Of a DNA stretch of 64,000 nucleotides, positions 45,184 to 54,808 are shown piece after piece. A program made the position numbers and the translations under genes. This DNA is from Dysgonomonas mossii DSM 22836 (GTDB lineage: Bacteria; Bacteroidota; Bacteroidia; Bacteroidales; Dysgonomonadaceae): contig NZ_GL892006.1 in assembly GCF_000213575.1 (NCBI RefSeq), positions 516,614 through 580,613 on the forward strand, in the 5' to 3' direction. The notes under the pieces are model-generated. The model made no database searches. It had not been told where the DNA came from and saw only the letters and a program-made list of their open reading frames with translations. Within the stretch, counting starts at the first letter, position 1. Every line of letters begins with the position of its first letter.

Positions 45184-46476
45184 ATGATAATGCACATACT
45201 TTCGATGAAAGGGAAAACCAAGAAGAAGAGTATTCAGGCTATTGAAGACGCTCCATTTCTATACATTCCCCTCGCTGAATATTTAGGCTGTGCTCCTACT
45301 CCTGTTGTCAATGTTGGCGATAAGGTAAAGAAATATCAATTGATAGGAGAAGCAAAGGATAAGTTTGCGACCAAAGTACATGCGCCTGTATCGGGTGTGA
45401 TTTTGGAAACAAAAGACTATCCTTTTGCAGATGGCTCTTCTGTAAAAACCATCGTTATACAGAACGACTATGAGAACGAAGAAGTAACCGGCATTTCGTA
45501 CAAAGATTACAACCAATGTAGCCCCGAAGAGTTGATAGAGCGAATTAAGGATACAGGCATAGTAGGACAAGGTGGAGCTCAATTTCCGACAGCTATAAAA
45601 TATAGTGTTGGGGAGCATAAGATCCATACCTTTATTGTAAACGGTGCAGAGTGCGAACCTTACCTTACATCAGATTATTCGCTGATGGCAGAGCGTACCG
45701 AAGAGCTATTTAAAGGAATTGATATCATAAAAAAGATACTCAATGCCGACAATGTTATCATTGGTATAGAGCATCAGAATAGAGAACTTCTAAAAGCATT
45801 TGCTCCATATCTGCAACAGAAAGAACATAAGGGCTACAAAGCAATATTATTGCCGGATCAGTACCCTCAAGGTGGCGAGCTGCAATTGATAAAGTCTGCC
45901 ACAGGCATTGAACTACCAAGATCGAAGCGACCAGCCGAAGCGGGAATAATAGTGAGTAATATCGGCACTATCTATTCTGTTTATCAGGCCGTAGTAAATC
46001 ACAAACCTGTTATCAGCCGGATAATAACAATCTCGGTTGAGCGATCTACCAATTATGGCAATTACGAGGTGAAAATAGGAACGCCGATAAGACATATCAC
46101 AAAGTCGCTAGGGATAGAAACTTCGGGTAACACCATCGTACAGGGAGGCCCAATGATGGGAAAGGCAATACAAGACCTGTCGATACCCGTAACCAAAGGA
46201 GCATCGGGAATACTATTTCTAAAGAAAGAAGAAGTAAAACGGAGTAATTGTATTTCGTGTGGTTATTGCGTCGATGTATGTCCCATGCGGCTGATGCCAA
46301 TGAAGTTTGAAGAAAATTACAGAAAGAAGAAATACTTCAATCTTGAAAAATACAACATCAGCAGTTGTATCGAATGTGCAGCATGTGAGTATATCTGCCC
46401 AAGCAATGTACCGCTTATAGAAAGCATAAAAGAAGGAAAAGTAAAACTTAAAGAACTAGCAAATGCAATCAGATAA
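45184..46476 (+). CDS. rnfC: Electron transport complex subunit RnfC
   Basis: A 430-residue NADH-binding subunit of the Rnf type. Features in order: an N-terminal barrel-like segment (about 18-70), the GQGGAQFPTAIK Rossmann-like flavin/NADH region near residue 129, a SLBB-type domain, and two [4Fe-4S] motifs near 355-370 (CISCGYCVDVCP) and near 393-408 (CIECAACEYICP). Canonical RnfC passes electrons from NADH or ferredoxin to RnfD/G. Here the genes for A, B, E and G are absent. Its stop overlaps the rnfD start by 14 nt. Confidence 0.9.
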   Translation: MIMHILSMKGKTKKKSIQAIEDAPFLYIPLAEYLGCAPTPVVNVGDKVKKYQLIGEAKDKFATKVHAPVSGVILETKDYPFADGSSVKTIVIQNDYENEEVTGISYKDYNQCSPEELIERIKDTGIVGQGGAQFPTAIKYSVGEHKIHTFIVNGAECEPYLTSDYSLMAERTEELFKGIDIIKKILNADNVIIGIEHQNRELLKAFAPYLQQKEHKGYKAILLPDQYPQGGELQLIKSATGIELPRSKRPAEAGIIVSNIGTIYSVYQAVVNHKPVISRIITISVERSTNYGNYEVKIGTPIRHITKSLGIETSGNTIVQGGPMMGKAIQDLSIPVTKGASGILFLKKEEVKRSNCISCGYCVDVCPMRLMPMKFEENYRKKKYFNLEKYNISSCIECAACEYICPSNVPLIESIKEGKVKLKELANAIR

Positions 46477-47536
46477 AACAATATTTGCACCCTTTGTCAG
46501 AAAAAGTGACAGTACCAGCCGTGTAATGGCAGATGTTATTTTAGCATTGCTTCCATGTATAGCCATGTCGTATCTGGCATTCGGGTTTGTACCTGTCATG
46601 GTAATCTTGGTGGCAGTAGGAAGCGCGCTATTAACAGAATTCCTGTTCTCTATTATCTTTTCCAAAAACACGGAATCTCTTTCTGATGGGTCAGCCATTA
46701 TTTCGGGAATTCTACTTGCATTCACGATAGCGCCTTTCACCCCTCTCTATGTTGTTGCATTTGGGGGAAGCATGGCCGTTCTGTTCGGAAAACTACTCTG
46801 GGGTGGCTTAGGACGCAATATATTCAATCCTGCGCTCATCGGACGAGAGTTTATGACTGTATTCTTTCCCGCTGTGATGGCTTCACGTACTATTTGGTAC
46901 GACAAGACAGCAGTAAATATAAGTGAGCTCAATATTTTCAACGATAGTTTTATAAACCAACTATTTTATAAAGCATCGGGAGCAATAGGCGAATATTCGA
47001 TATTCTTTTTGGTACTAGGAGGTTTGTTCTTGTTGATTAGGCAAAGAATCTCATGGCATATACCATTTGCCTTATTAGCGGCTTTCACTGTATTGCTTCT
47101 TACCGTGTCTAATCTGACCGAATATACAATACAATTCTCTCTGGGAGGCTTATTGCTGGGTACTATATTTATGGCAACAGACATGCCCACAAGTGCAAGT
47201 ACCAACTATGGTAAGTTATATTATGGAGCAATGATAGGTCTAACAGCAATACTCTGCATCATCAATGATGTGAAGTATGAATACATGTCTTACTCAATAC
47301 TATTGTTGAATGCCTTCGTTGTACCTATCAACTGGGTATTTCGCCCGAATGTATGGGGACAAAAATTAGACATCCTTACCCGCTTGTGGCAAGGTCTGTC
47401 ACTTACGGCATGTATACTAATGGCGACATTCGCTGTTATCTATCTGCATCATACAGGGTTGATAATGTATCTTGTATTTATTTATATTGCTTATTGCATC
47501 ATAAGGTTCATAGCGAAGGGAATAAAAGCCGAATAG
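46463..47536 (+). CDS. rnfD: Electron transport complex subunit RnfD
   Basis: A 357-residue membrane protein with about nine to ten transmembrane helices, of the RnfD/NqrB family. The family hallmark is TDMPTSASTNYG, which corresponds to the D-x6-T flavinylation site where the last Thr carries FMN in RnfD and NqrB. GRNIFNPALIGREF near 112 and NPALIGR-type loops also match. The nearby ApbE would be the enzyme that attaches the flavin. It overlaps rnfC by 14 nt and ends before a bidirectional terminator, so the unit finishes here with no further rnf genes. Confidence 0.9.
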   Translation: MQSDKTIFAPFVRKSDSTSRVMADVILALLPCIAMSYLAFGFVPVMVILVAVGSALLTEFLFSIIFSKNTESLSDGSAIISGILLAFTIAPFTPLYVVAFGGSMAVLFGKLLWGGLGRNIFNPALIGREFMTVFFPAVMASRTIWYDKTAVNISELNIFNDSFINQLFYKASGAIGEYSIFFLVLGGLFLLIRQRISWHIPFALLAAFTVLLLTVSNLTEYTIQFSLGGLLLGTIFMATDMPTSASTNYGKLYYGAMIGLTAILCIINDVKYEYMSYSILLLNAFVVPINWVFRPNVWGQKLDILTRLWQGLSLTACILMATFAVIYLHHTGLIMYLVFIYIAYCIIRFIAKGIKAE

Positions 47537-47554
47537 CGGAGGAAAATATAAATA

Positions 47555-47590
47555 CAAAAAAAGAGCAGACCGTCAGATCTGCTCTTTTCT
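47555..47590. terminator. Bidirectional terminator between rnfD and nuoN
   Basis: AAAAGAGCAGA (47559-47569) pairs with TCTGCTCTTTT (47578-47588), an 11-bp perfect stem with an 8-nt loop, A-run on one side and T-run on the other. Confidence 0.85.
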
Positions 47591-47610
47591 ATTTCTTATA
47601 TCTTATCTAA

Positions 47611-49002
47611 TTATAAGTTCAGTCCCATAATTACAGAAGGAAAAATTCCAAGTAATAAATTCAAAGATATAGCGATTACAGCTACAGCTTTATATTCGAA
47701 AGGAACTCTTAGAGGCTCTTCCGTTTCGCTTTCTTTGGTAATCATTATATTTGCTACTCCCAGATAATAGAACACTGCTATAATCGAATTTATAATACCG
47801 AATATAACAAGAACTAAGTGTCCTGATTGTAACATCTGATCAAACACAAAGAACTTAGCAAAGAAACCTGCAAAAACAGGAATTCCACTTAATGACAACA
47901 ATGCACAAATAAAGATTGCGGTCAACACCGGCTGACGTTTTACCAAGCCAAAGAAGTTTGTCATATCCTCATTGTCTTTTCCCCGGCAAACACCAAGTAT
48001 TACAGCAAATGCAGCAATCCCCGCCAAGCTATATGCTGCGGCATAATACAATACGGTATTTGCTGATGTACCTATTGCAAGCAAGGTCATCATCATAAAT
48101 CCGGCGTGCGATATACCCGAATAGGCCATCATACGCTTTATGTTTTTCTGCTTCATTGCAGTTACGTTTCCGACTGTCATTGTCAGTATAGACAATACAA
48201 TCAGTACAATCTGATATACAGGTGTTACCGCAACAGACAATATTGTTATTACCTTAAACAATGCTCCTATTGCAGCCACCTTCACCAAGGTGCTCATGAG
48301 AGCAGTAGAAAGTGTAGGTGAGCCTTCGTAAACATCAGGCGCCCAAAAGTGGAACGGTACGATAGATGCTTTAAACATCAAACCGACAGTCAACATCACA
48401 AAGCCAAGACTAAACCATATAGGTAAAGATCCTCCCTGAGCAGTAGATGCAATAGCAACTGTAGCTATATCGAATGAACCAAATGCACCATATATGAGAG
48501 CAATACCGAACAGAATAAAGCTGGATGCAAATGCACCCATGATGAAATACTTCATACCGGCTTCGTTACTTCGCAAGTTCTTCGGATCGCTGGCTGCCAA
48601 GACATAAGCGGCAATAGACAATACCTCGAGCCCCACGAAAAACATAATGAAGTTTCCGAAAGAGACCATAGCCACAGCTCCGGCCACAAGAAAGACCTTG
48701 AGGGCTACATAGTCGGCAATCTTATCTATTCTGTCTTGATAAAACTTGGGACTCATCACAAGAATCAGTACAGCAAGAATAATAAACAGGATAGAGAATC
48801 CTTGCGAAAATCCTGTTGATACCAACATATTGTACTTATCCGTACCAAGGAAAGATTGTCCTAAGTAAAACTCGGTAACAGTCAACCCCAATACAGCAAT
48901 CAGTCCGATAAGTGTAACTGGTATAAGGATTTTTCTCAAATTGAATATCTCTAATAAAAGGCAGATTATACCTAATGCTGAGATGGCTATCAATGTACTC
49001 AT
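47611..49002 (-). CDS. nuoN: NADH-quinone oxidoreductase subunit N
   Basis: A 463-residue antiporter-like membrane subunit of complex I with about 13-14 helices. The MrpD-type blocks are visible: a LEVLSIAAYVLAASD segment near 120 with the conserved Glu, FKASIVPFHFWAPDVYEGSPT near 210 with a helix-borne Lys, and MAYSGISHAGFMMM near 290. It is the last gene of the nuoA-N operon and ends at a terminator shared with rnfD. It would move one proton per cycle. Confidence 0.92.
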   Translation of the reverse strand: MSTLIAISALGIICLLLEIFNLRKILIPVTLIGLIAVLGLTVTEFYLGQSFLGTDKYNMLVSTGFSQGFSILFIILAVLILVMSPKFYQDRIDKIADYVALKVFLVAGAVAMVSFGNFIMFFVGLEVLSIAAYVLAASDPKNLRSNEAGMKYFIMGAFASSFILFGIALIYGAFGSFDIATVAIASTAQGGSLPIWFSLGFVMLTVGLMFKASIVPFHFWAPDVYEGSPTLSTALMSTLVKVAAIGALFKVITILSVAVTPVYQIVLIVLSILTMTVGNVTAMKQKNIKRMMAYSGISHAGFMMMTLLAIGTSANTVLYYAAAYSLAGIAAFAVILGVCRGKDNEDMTNFFGLVKRQPVLTAIFICALLSLSGIPVFAGFFAKFFVFDQMLQSGHLVLVIFGIINSIIAVFYYLGVANIMITKESETEEPLRVPFEYKAVAVIAISLNLLLGIFPSVIMGLNL

Positions 49003-49019
49003 TATATATCTGGCTATTT

Positions 49020-50453
49020 TTATCTGTTAATATACATTACTATCTCTGTCAGGCTTGTAGACACCAAGTCTGTAACCGGCTTCACATACACCCCGAAAAA
49101 TATAAGTACTCCTATTATTAAGGCGAAAACTACCGTTTCGGTCTTCGATAAATCCCTAAACGGATTCACTGACGGTTCTCCTAACATCACCTGCTGATAC
49201 ATTCTCAACATGAACAGAGCGCCAAGGAACAATGCTGTTCCTATTGTAAGGGCGTACCAAAGATTTACTTGATACAATCCGAACATTATTGTAAACTCTC
49301 CGATAAAGTTAAACGTAAGCGGTATACCGATAGAAGAAAGGATGCTTATAAAGAACGCCACCGCAAACTTTGGAGCATGTTCTTTAATACCACCCATCTT
49401 ACTTATAGTCAATGTATGCATACGTGTTTGGATTACATCTGCGGAATAGAACATACCCACAATACCAAAACCATGAGCCAGGATAAGTATTACAGCTCCT
49501 TCGAGGCCATCGTATGTCAACGCATAAGAGCCAGCCGCAATAAATCCTACGTGAGACAATGATGCATACGCTAAGAATCTTTTCAAGTCATCTTGACGCA
49601 GCGCCATTATAGCTCCGTATACAACTCCAATGATACACAGAATCACAATTACTGTTCTAAACTCGTTTGAAGCGTAAGGAGTTATCGGCAACTGCCAACG
49701 AATAACGCTATATGCTCCCATCTTAGACATGATACCCGCCAGTAACATAGTACCTATTGCCGGTGCTTTCTGATACACATTTGCCTGCCATGTATGGAAA
49801 GGGAAAATCGGTATCTTAATCGCATAAGCAAGGAAGAATGCCAAGAATATCCAGATTTGTTCTGTTTGGCTCAGACTCGCATTATAGAATGCTTCGAGCT
49901 GAAAGCTTCCCGTTTTTGTATACATGTATATAATAGCGGCAAGCATAAACAATGATCCGGCAAATGTAAAGAGGAAGAATGTCATCGCCGCCTTACGTCT
50001 TTTGACGATCTCGCCGTTACCCCACAGTACGATGATGAAATAGATGGGGATAAGAGACATTTCCCAAAACACATAATACAAAAGGGCGTTACTGCTTAAG
50101 AATGCACCTACCATAGCAAAAACCATAAACATGACTAAGCTATACAGCATCTTTTCATTCTTAAATTCGCGCGATTGCGTACCCAGTATAATTATAGGCA
50201 GCAGTATCGTCGTCATTAATATCATAGCCATCGACAAGCCGTCGGCCTTTAACGAAAACGAGATATTAGGCTTACTAATCCAGTCTATGCTGAAATTTGC
50301 TCCTGCTGCTCCGTATTTAAGACATAATGCTACCGAAAAAATAGCTGCGGCAACACCAAACAGCATAGCTACTTTAGAGGCAAATCTATTTCCTGATAAA
50401 TAAGTAAGAATTGCACCTACCAATAATATGATTAATATAATAGTGATATTCAT
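49020..50453 (-). CDS. nuoM: NADH-quinone oxidoreductase subunit M
   Basis: A 477-residue antiporter-like complex I subunit. Characteristic stretches are LLYYVFWEMSLIPIYFII near 123 (conserved Glu), KIPIFPFHTWQANVYQKAPA near 215 (Lys and His), and KRFLAYASLSHVGF near 290. It has about 13-14 helices. It lies between nuoL and nuoN in the expected order, 17 nt from nuoN, and length agrees with E. coli NuoM (~509) given a shorter tail. Confidence 0.92.
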   Translation of the reverse strand: MNITIILIILLVGAILTYLSGNRFASKVAMLFGVAAAIFSVALCLKYGAAGANFSIDWISKPNISFSLKADGLSMAMILMTTILLPIIILGTQSREFKNEKMLYSLVMFMVFAMVGAFLSSNALLYYVFWEMSLIPIYFIIVLWGNGEIVKRRKAAMTFFLFTFAGSLFMLAAIIYMYTKTGSFQLEAFYNASLSQTEQIWIFLAFFLAYAIKIPIFPFHTWQANVYQKAPAIGTMLLAGIMSKMGAYSVIRWQLPITPYASNEFRTVIVILCIIGVVYGAIMALRQDDLKRFLAYASLSHVGFIAAGSYALTYDGLEGAVILILAHGFGIVGMFYSADVIQTRMHTLTISKMGGIKEHAPKFAVAFFISILSSIGIPLTFNFIGEFTIMFGLYQVNLWYALTIGTALFLGALFMLRMYQQVMLGEPSVNPFRDLSKTETVVFALIIGVLIFFGVYVKPVTDLVSTSLTEIVMYINR

Positions 50454-50469
50454 GTTTCTTTTTTAATTT

Positions 50470-52344
50470 TTATACAAGAAATAAACAGATGATTAGTGCA
50501 CTGAATCCCAATACAAAGAAAAACAGATAAAAACCAAGACTTCCATTCTGTAGTCTTCGCGCCGGAACTGTCAACAACTCGACCAAGCCTCCGAAGCTTT
50601 TCAGTATATTTTTTAATGCTTTCTCTACTACACGTTCAAAGAAGCCGGCTAAAGCATAAAGAGGTTTTACAAACAATGCATTGTATATTTCATCAATGTA
50701 ATATTTGTTGTAAGACACTTTAGCAAGTCCCGAAATCTCATCATCCTCAGCAGGAACTTCAGATTTCTTTATATATTTAAAGTATGCCAGCGCAATACCA
50801 ACGATAGCGATTATAGTAGAAATTACCATTGTCAACACCATCTGGTCTACAGGAGCATGCTCGCCTGTTATACCCGGTAATATTGGCTCTAGGTAAGCGT
50901 TCAACCAGCTAAGTCCTCCGAAAGGAATACTGATAAGCCCTCCGAAAAATGCTAAGAAAGCCAGCACGATAAGCGGCAGAGTCATACTACTTGGCGATTC
51001 GTGCAAATGATGTTTCTGTTCTTCTGTACCTCTAAACTCTTTGAAGAATGTAAGATATAGCAAACGGAACATATAGAATGCAGTAAGCAAAGATGCTAAT
51101 GCTGCTAAAATCCATAAGAAGATATTATGCTCGAAAGCAGTCAGCATGATTTCATCTTTGGAGAAGAAACCTGCCAAAGGCGGAATACCTGCAATTGATA
51201 ACGTAGAGATCAAGAACGTATAATACGTCGTCTTCATCTTATTCTTAAGGCCTCCCATCTTGCGCATATCCTGTTCGCCTCCCATAGCATGGATAACTGA
51301 ACCTGAACCAAGGAATAAGCAAGCCTTAAAGAATGCATGTGTGATCACATGGAATACTGCCACGTGATAAGCACCCAGCCCAAGAGCCAAGAACATAAGC
51401 CCGAGCTGCGATACGGTAGAGTATGCAAGTACTTTCTTTATATCATTTTGTGTAAGAGCTATCGTTGCAGCAAATAATGCTGTTACAGCACCTACAATAG
51501 CAATCAAAGTCTGAATATCGGGAGTGAGATCGAAAACAAAGTTCAATCGAGTCACCATAAATATACCCGCTGTAACCATCGTTGCAGCATGTATCAGTGC
51601 CGATACAGGAGTAGGACCTGCCATCGCATCGGGCAACCAAGTATATAACGGGATCTGTGCACTTTTACCTGTAGCTCCGATAAACAATGCCAATGTAGCA
51701 ACGCCCAATAATGGGTCGGGACTGGTAACAAGATCTTTTAACGAAACGTAGTCCACCGTTTTGAACATATATCCCAGTGTAAAGATACCGATAAGGAAGC
51801 CTAAGTCTCCGATACGGTTCATCACAAAGGCTTTCTTTGCCGCATCGTTGTTCTTGTGATTTCTCGACCAAAAACCAATAAGCAGATAAGAACACAAACC
51901 TACACCTTCCCAGCCGATAAACATAACGAGAAGGTTACTTCCCGAAACAAGTATCGTCATAAAGAAGATAAATAGATTCAGATATGAAAAATAACGGTCT
52001 ATATTTTCATCATCGTGCATATACCCCATCGAGTAGATATGTATCAGCGTACCTATACCTGTCACAAACAGTAACCATACTAGAGACAGTTGGTCGAGCG
52101 TGAAAGACAGATCGGTGGTAAACTCGCCTAAGGCAATCCATTGAAACAGGTTGACATTGAAAACCTGACCTGTAGAAAGATTCTGGATGAAAAGGTAAAG
52201 AGATATTACAAAACTTAAAGCTACTGCTACGGTAGCAATAATTCCCGGTAATGTACGCCCCGTTAGTTTTTTACCAACCAGCAAATTAATTGAGAAACCG
52301 ATAAACGGACTAAGCAAGAGTATTAATACTAATATTGTTTCCAT
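50470..52344 (-). CDS. nuoL: NADH-quinone oxidoreductase subunit L
   Basis: A 624-residue complex I subunit with about 16 helices and the long C-terminal lateral helix expected of NuoL. FIGWEGVGLCSYLLIGFW near 143 holds the conserved Glu. IPLYTWLPDAMAGPTPVSALIHAATM near 213-238 is the proton-channel block with the Lys/His residues. VLAYSTVSQLGLMF follows near 310. Length is near that of E. coli NuoL (613). It is 6 nt after nuoK. Confidence 0.95.
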   Translation of the reverse strand: METILVLILLLSPFIGFSINLLVGKKLTGRTLPGIIATVAVALSFVISLYLFIQNLSTGQVFNVNLFQWIALGEFTTDLSFTLDQLSLVWLLFVTGIGTLIHIYSMGYMHDDENIDRYFSYLNLFIFFMTILVSGSNLLVMFIGWEGVGLCSYLLIGFWSRNHKNNDAAKKAFVMNRIGDLGFLIGIFTLGYMFKTVDYVSLKDLVTSPDPLLGVATLALFIGATGKSAQIPLYTWLPDAMAGPTPVSALIHAATMVTAGIFMVTRLNFVFDLTPDIQTLIAIVGAVTALFAATIALTQNDIKKVLAYSTVSQLGLMFLALGLGAYHVAVFHVITHAFFKACLFLGSGSVIHAMGGEQDMRKMGGLKNKMKTTYYTFLISTLSIAGIPPLAGFFSKDEIMLTAFEHNIFLWILAALASLLTAFYMFRLLYLTFFKEFRGTEEQKHHLHESPSSMTLPLIVLAFLAFFGGLISIPFGGLSWLNAYLEPILPGITGEHAPVDQMVLTMVISTIIAIVGIALAYFKYIKKSEVPAEDDEISGLAKVSYNKYYIDEIYNALFVKPLYALAGFFERVVEKALKNILKSFGGLVELLTVPARRLQNGSLGFYLFFFVLGFSALIICLFLV

Positions 52345-52350
52345 CCAAAT

Positions 52351-52674
52351 TTATCCTTTTAAGTTTTTCAATTCATCAATATCTATCGTGCCTATGTTTC
52401 TGTAGATGGCAACCAAAATAGCCAACCCTACAGCCACCTCAGCCGCAGCTACGGCCAATGAGAATATCACAAACATTTGTCCGCTGGTATCCTGATGATA
52501 CACAGAAAAAACAGCCAACAACATATTGGCGGCAGCCAGCATCAATTCTACCGACATCAACATCACAATCGTACTCCTACGATACAATATTCCAATTGCA
52601 CCTACACAAAACAAGAGTATGCAGAGGTAAATGTAATTGTCAATTCCTACTTGTTCTAATATATTATTCAGCAT
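52351..52674 (-). CDS. nuoK: NADH-quinone oxidoreductase subunit K
   Basis: A 107-residue subunit with three transmembrane helices. The second helix has VMLMSVELMLAAANML with the conserved Glu of the proton half-channel, and a second Glu lies in helix three (AAAEVAVGLAI). Length is normal (~100). It follows nuoJ by 3 nt. Confidence 0.92.
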   Translation of the reverse strand: MLNNILEQVGIDNYIYLCILLFCVGAIGILYRRSTIVMLMSVELMLAAANMLLAVFSVYHQDTSGQMFVIFSLAVAAAEVAVGLAILVAIYRNIGTIDIDELKNLKG

Positions 52675-52677
52675 AGC

Positions 52678-53181
52678 TTAAGCTTTTTTCTCTTTTTTAG
52701 AAATAAGTACTGCCCCGATCATGGCCGTTATAAGCAATATAGCAGCAAATTCAAATGGCACTAAATACTCGTCAAGCAGCACCTGACCAATAATATTTAC
52801 CGACTGATAGTCTAACCCCTCGGCTTTGTATGTTTCTATCACAGGCGTAGCCTTCAGAAGCGCAGCCAACAGGACAATTCCCATCAAGCAGCTCGATATT
52901 GTAGCCGCCACACGACTGATCACTTTTTTCTTTGGCTCGTGGCTTTCACTCAGGTTCATAAGCATCAGAGTAAATAGCAATAATACCATGATAGCTCCGG
53001 CATAAACCACAATATTTATAACCGATAGAAACAAAGCATTCAGCAGCAAAAAGTGCCCCGATATGGAGAAAAAACAGATAATCATATACACTGCACTATG
53101 AATGGGATTCTTAGACAATACCGTCAGAAGTCCCGTACCGAGTGTTATGGTTGCCAGAATATAAAAAATTATTGTAATCAT
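52678..53181 (-). CDS. nuoJ: NADH-quinone oxidoreductase subunit J
   Basis: A 167-residue subunit with five hydrophobic helices. The family pattern LKNPIHSAVYMII-like is near residue 24 and VYAGAIMVLLLFTLML near 60. After helix three a polar loop (ESHEPKKKV) is followed by two more helices. It sits between nuoI and nuoK. Length matches other NuoJ proteins (~165-185). Confidence 0.9.
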   Translation of the reverse strand: MITIIFYILATITLGTGLLTVLSKNPIHSAVYMIICFFSISGHFLLLNALFLSVINIVVYAGAIMVLLLFTLMLMNLSESHEPKKKVISRVAATISSCLMGIVLLAALLKATPVIETYKAEGLDYQSVNIIGQVLLDEYLVPFEFAAILLITAMIGAVLISKKEKKA

Positions 53182-53206
53182 ATCATTATTTATCTCGTAT
53201 CTCTAT

Positions 53207-53740
53207 TTAATCATATTTGCGTGCTTTGGCATCCTCTACCGAAATCACGAGTTTATCTTTACCATAGATAAAGTCTTCACGTTCTAATTTCGGCTTCACC
53301 AGAAGCTTAGACTTGGTTAAGAAAATAGCTTCTTTCGGACAAGCCTCTTCGCATATTCCACAAAATATACAGCGTAGCATATTTATTTCATATTCCGAAG
53401 CATATTTTTCTTCACGGTACAGATGTTCTTCTCCTTTTTTACGCTCAGCAGCCACCATCGTGATTGCTTCTGCCGGACAAGACAAGGCACACAACCCGCA
53501 TGCCGTACAGCGTTCGCGTCCCTGATCGTCACGCATCAATACATGCTGACCACGATATACAGGGCTGAATTCGCGTTGTTGCTCAGGATACTGAACAGTC
53601 GCCTTCTTCTTGAAAAAGTGCTTAATTGTAATTATAAGCCCTTTTATCACAGCAGGAAAGTATATCTTCTCTGCGAAGGTCATGTTTTTATCAACAACCT
53701 CCGTCTTTCTTCCTGATAATGATATTTTTTCTATTGACAT
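53207..53740 (-). CDS. nuoI: NADH-quinone oxidoreductase subunit I
   Basis: A 177-residue peripheral subunit carrying clusters N6a and N6b. Two [4Fe-4S] motifs are visible, CTACGLCALSCPAEAI near residue 82 and CIFCGICEEACPKEAI near 127. The N-terminal ~45 residues hold an amphipathic helix that anchors it to the membrane domain. It lies 16 nt after nuoH. Confidence 0.93.
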   Translation of the reverse strand: MSIEKISLSGRKTEVVDKNMTFAEKIYFPAVIKGLIITIKHFFKKKATVQYPEQQREFSPVYRGQHVLMRDDQGRERCTACGLCALSCPAEAITMVAAERKKGEEHLYREEKYASEYEINMLRCIFCGICEEACPKEAIFLTKSKLLVKPKLEREDFIYGKDKLVISVEDAKARKYD

Positions 53741-53756
53741 CGCTAATTTCTTATTT

Positions 53757-54800
53757 TCATTTAAAAATCAGGACAAAAATTCCTACCAAGATGATATTTA
53801 CTATCGCCAACGGAAACAGCATCTTCCATCCCAGTTTCATCAGTTGGTCGTATCTGAATCTCGGTATTGTCCAGCGCACCCACATATAGAAGAAAATGAA
53901 GAATGAGGTTTTGGCTAAAAGTGATAGCACTCCCAGTAGACCAGCTATATTTACACCCCAGTTTTCTGTTACCCAATCTATTCCCGGATAATTGTATCCT
54001 CCAAAGAAAAGAACAGAGATAAATGCAGATGAGAAAAACATGCTCGCATATTCGGAGAACATATAGAATCCCATACCCAACGATGAATATTCGACATGGT
54101 GTCCGTTAACCAGCTCCGACTCACATTCTGCAAGGTCGAACGGTGTACGGTTACATTCTGCAAACGAACAAACAAGGAAAATAATAAAGGTCAATGGCTG
54201 ATAAATCACATTCCATTGCATACCATGCCAGCCACTTTGCTGCTGAGTGATTTCTACCAGACTCAAAGAACCTGTCATCATAATCAGCGCAATAAGAGAA
54301 AGCCCCATTGCTATTTCATACGAAATCATCTGTGCTCCGGCACGGATACTTCCCATCAGGGAATATTTATTATTTGATGCCCATCCTCCGATTACAACAC
54401 CATATACGCTTGTAGATAATACAGCTACAATATATAGAATAGCCACATTTACATCTCCGATGTAAGGTTTAACCTCTCCATAGCCTGCTATAACAAATTT
54501 CTCTGCCCACGGGATCAACGCCCCCCCAAGCAAAGAGACTGTCATAGCAACAGCCGGACCTACAACAAAGAGAATCTTATTCGGCGTATTTGGCATGAGG
54601 TCTTCTTTGGCAAACAACTTTGCTCCATCGCAAAGAGGCTGTAGCAAACCAAAGATACCTGCACGGTTCGGGCCGAGACGATCTTGTAAAAAACCGGCTA
54701 CCTTACGTTCTGCATAAGTAGAATACAACGCAAAAAGCATTGTGACAGCAAACACAAGAACGATAAGGATCAACTTTTCTAAAATAAGTGCAATCTCCAT
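53757..54800 (-). CDS. nuoH: NADH-quinone oxidoreductase subunit H
   Basis: A 347-residue membrane subunit with about eight helices that, with NuoB and NuoD, forms the quinone chamber. ERKVAGFLQDRLGPNRAG (about 31-48) and QPLCDGAKLFAKED are the most conserved N-terminal loops. ECNRTPFDLAECESELVNG near 220 carries the Glu residues needed for coupling. MWVRWTIPRFRYDQLMKLGWK near the C-terminus completes the match. It is 8 nt downstream of nuoG. Confidence 0.94.
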   Translation of the reverse strand: MEIALILEKLILIVLVFAVTMLFALYSTYAERKVAGFLQDRLGPNRAGIFGLLQPLCDGAKLFAKEDLMPNTPNKILFVVGPAVAMTVSLLGGALIPWAEKFVIAGYGEVKPYIGDVNVAILYIVAVLSTSVYGVVIGGWASNNKYSLMGSIRAGAQMISYEIAMGLSLIALIMMTGSLSLVEITQQQSGWHGMQWNVIYQPLTFIIFLVCSFAECNRTPFDLAECESELVNGHHVEYSSLGMGFYMFSEYASMFFSSAFISVLFFGGYNYPGIDWVTENWGVNIAGLLGVLSLLAKTSFFIFFYMWVRWTIPRFRYDQLMKLGWKMLFPLAIVNIILVGIFVLIFK

Positions 54801-54808
54801 TATTTTAT

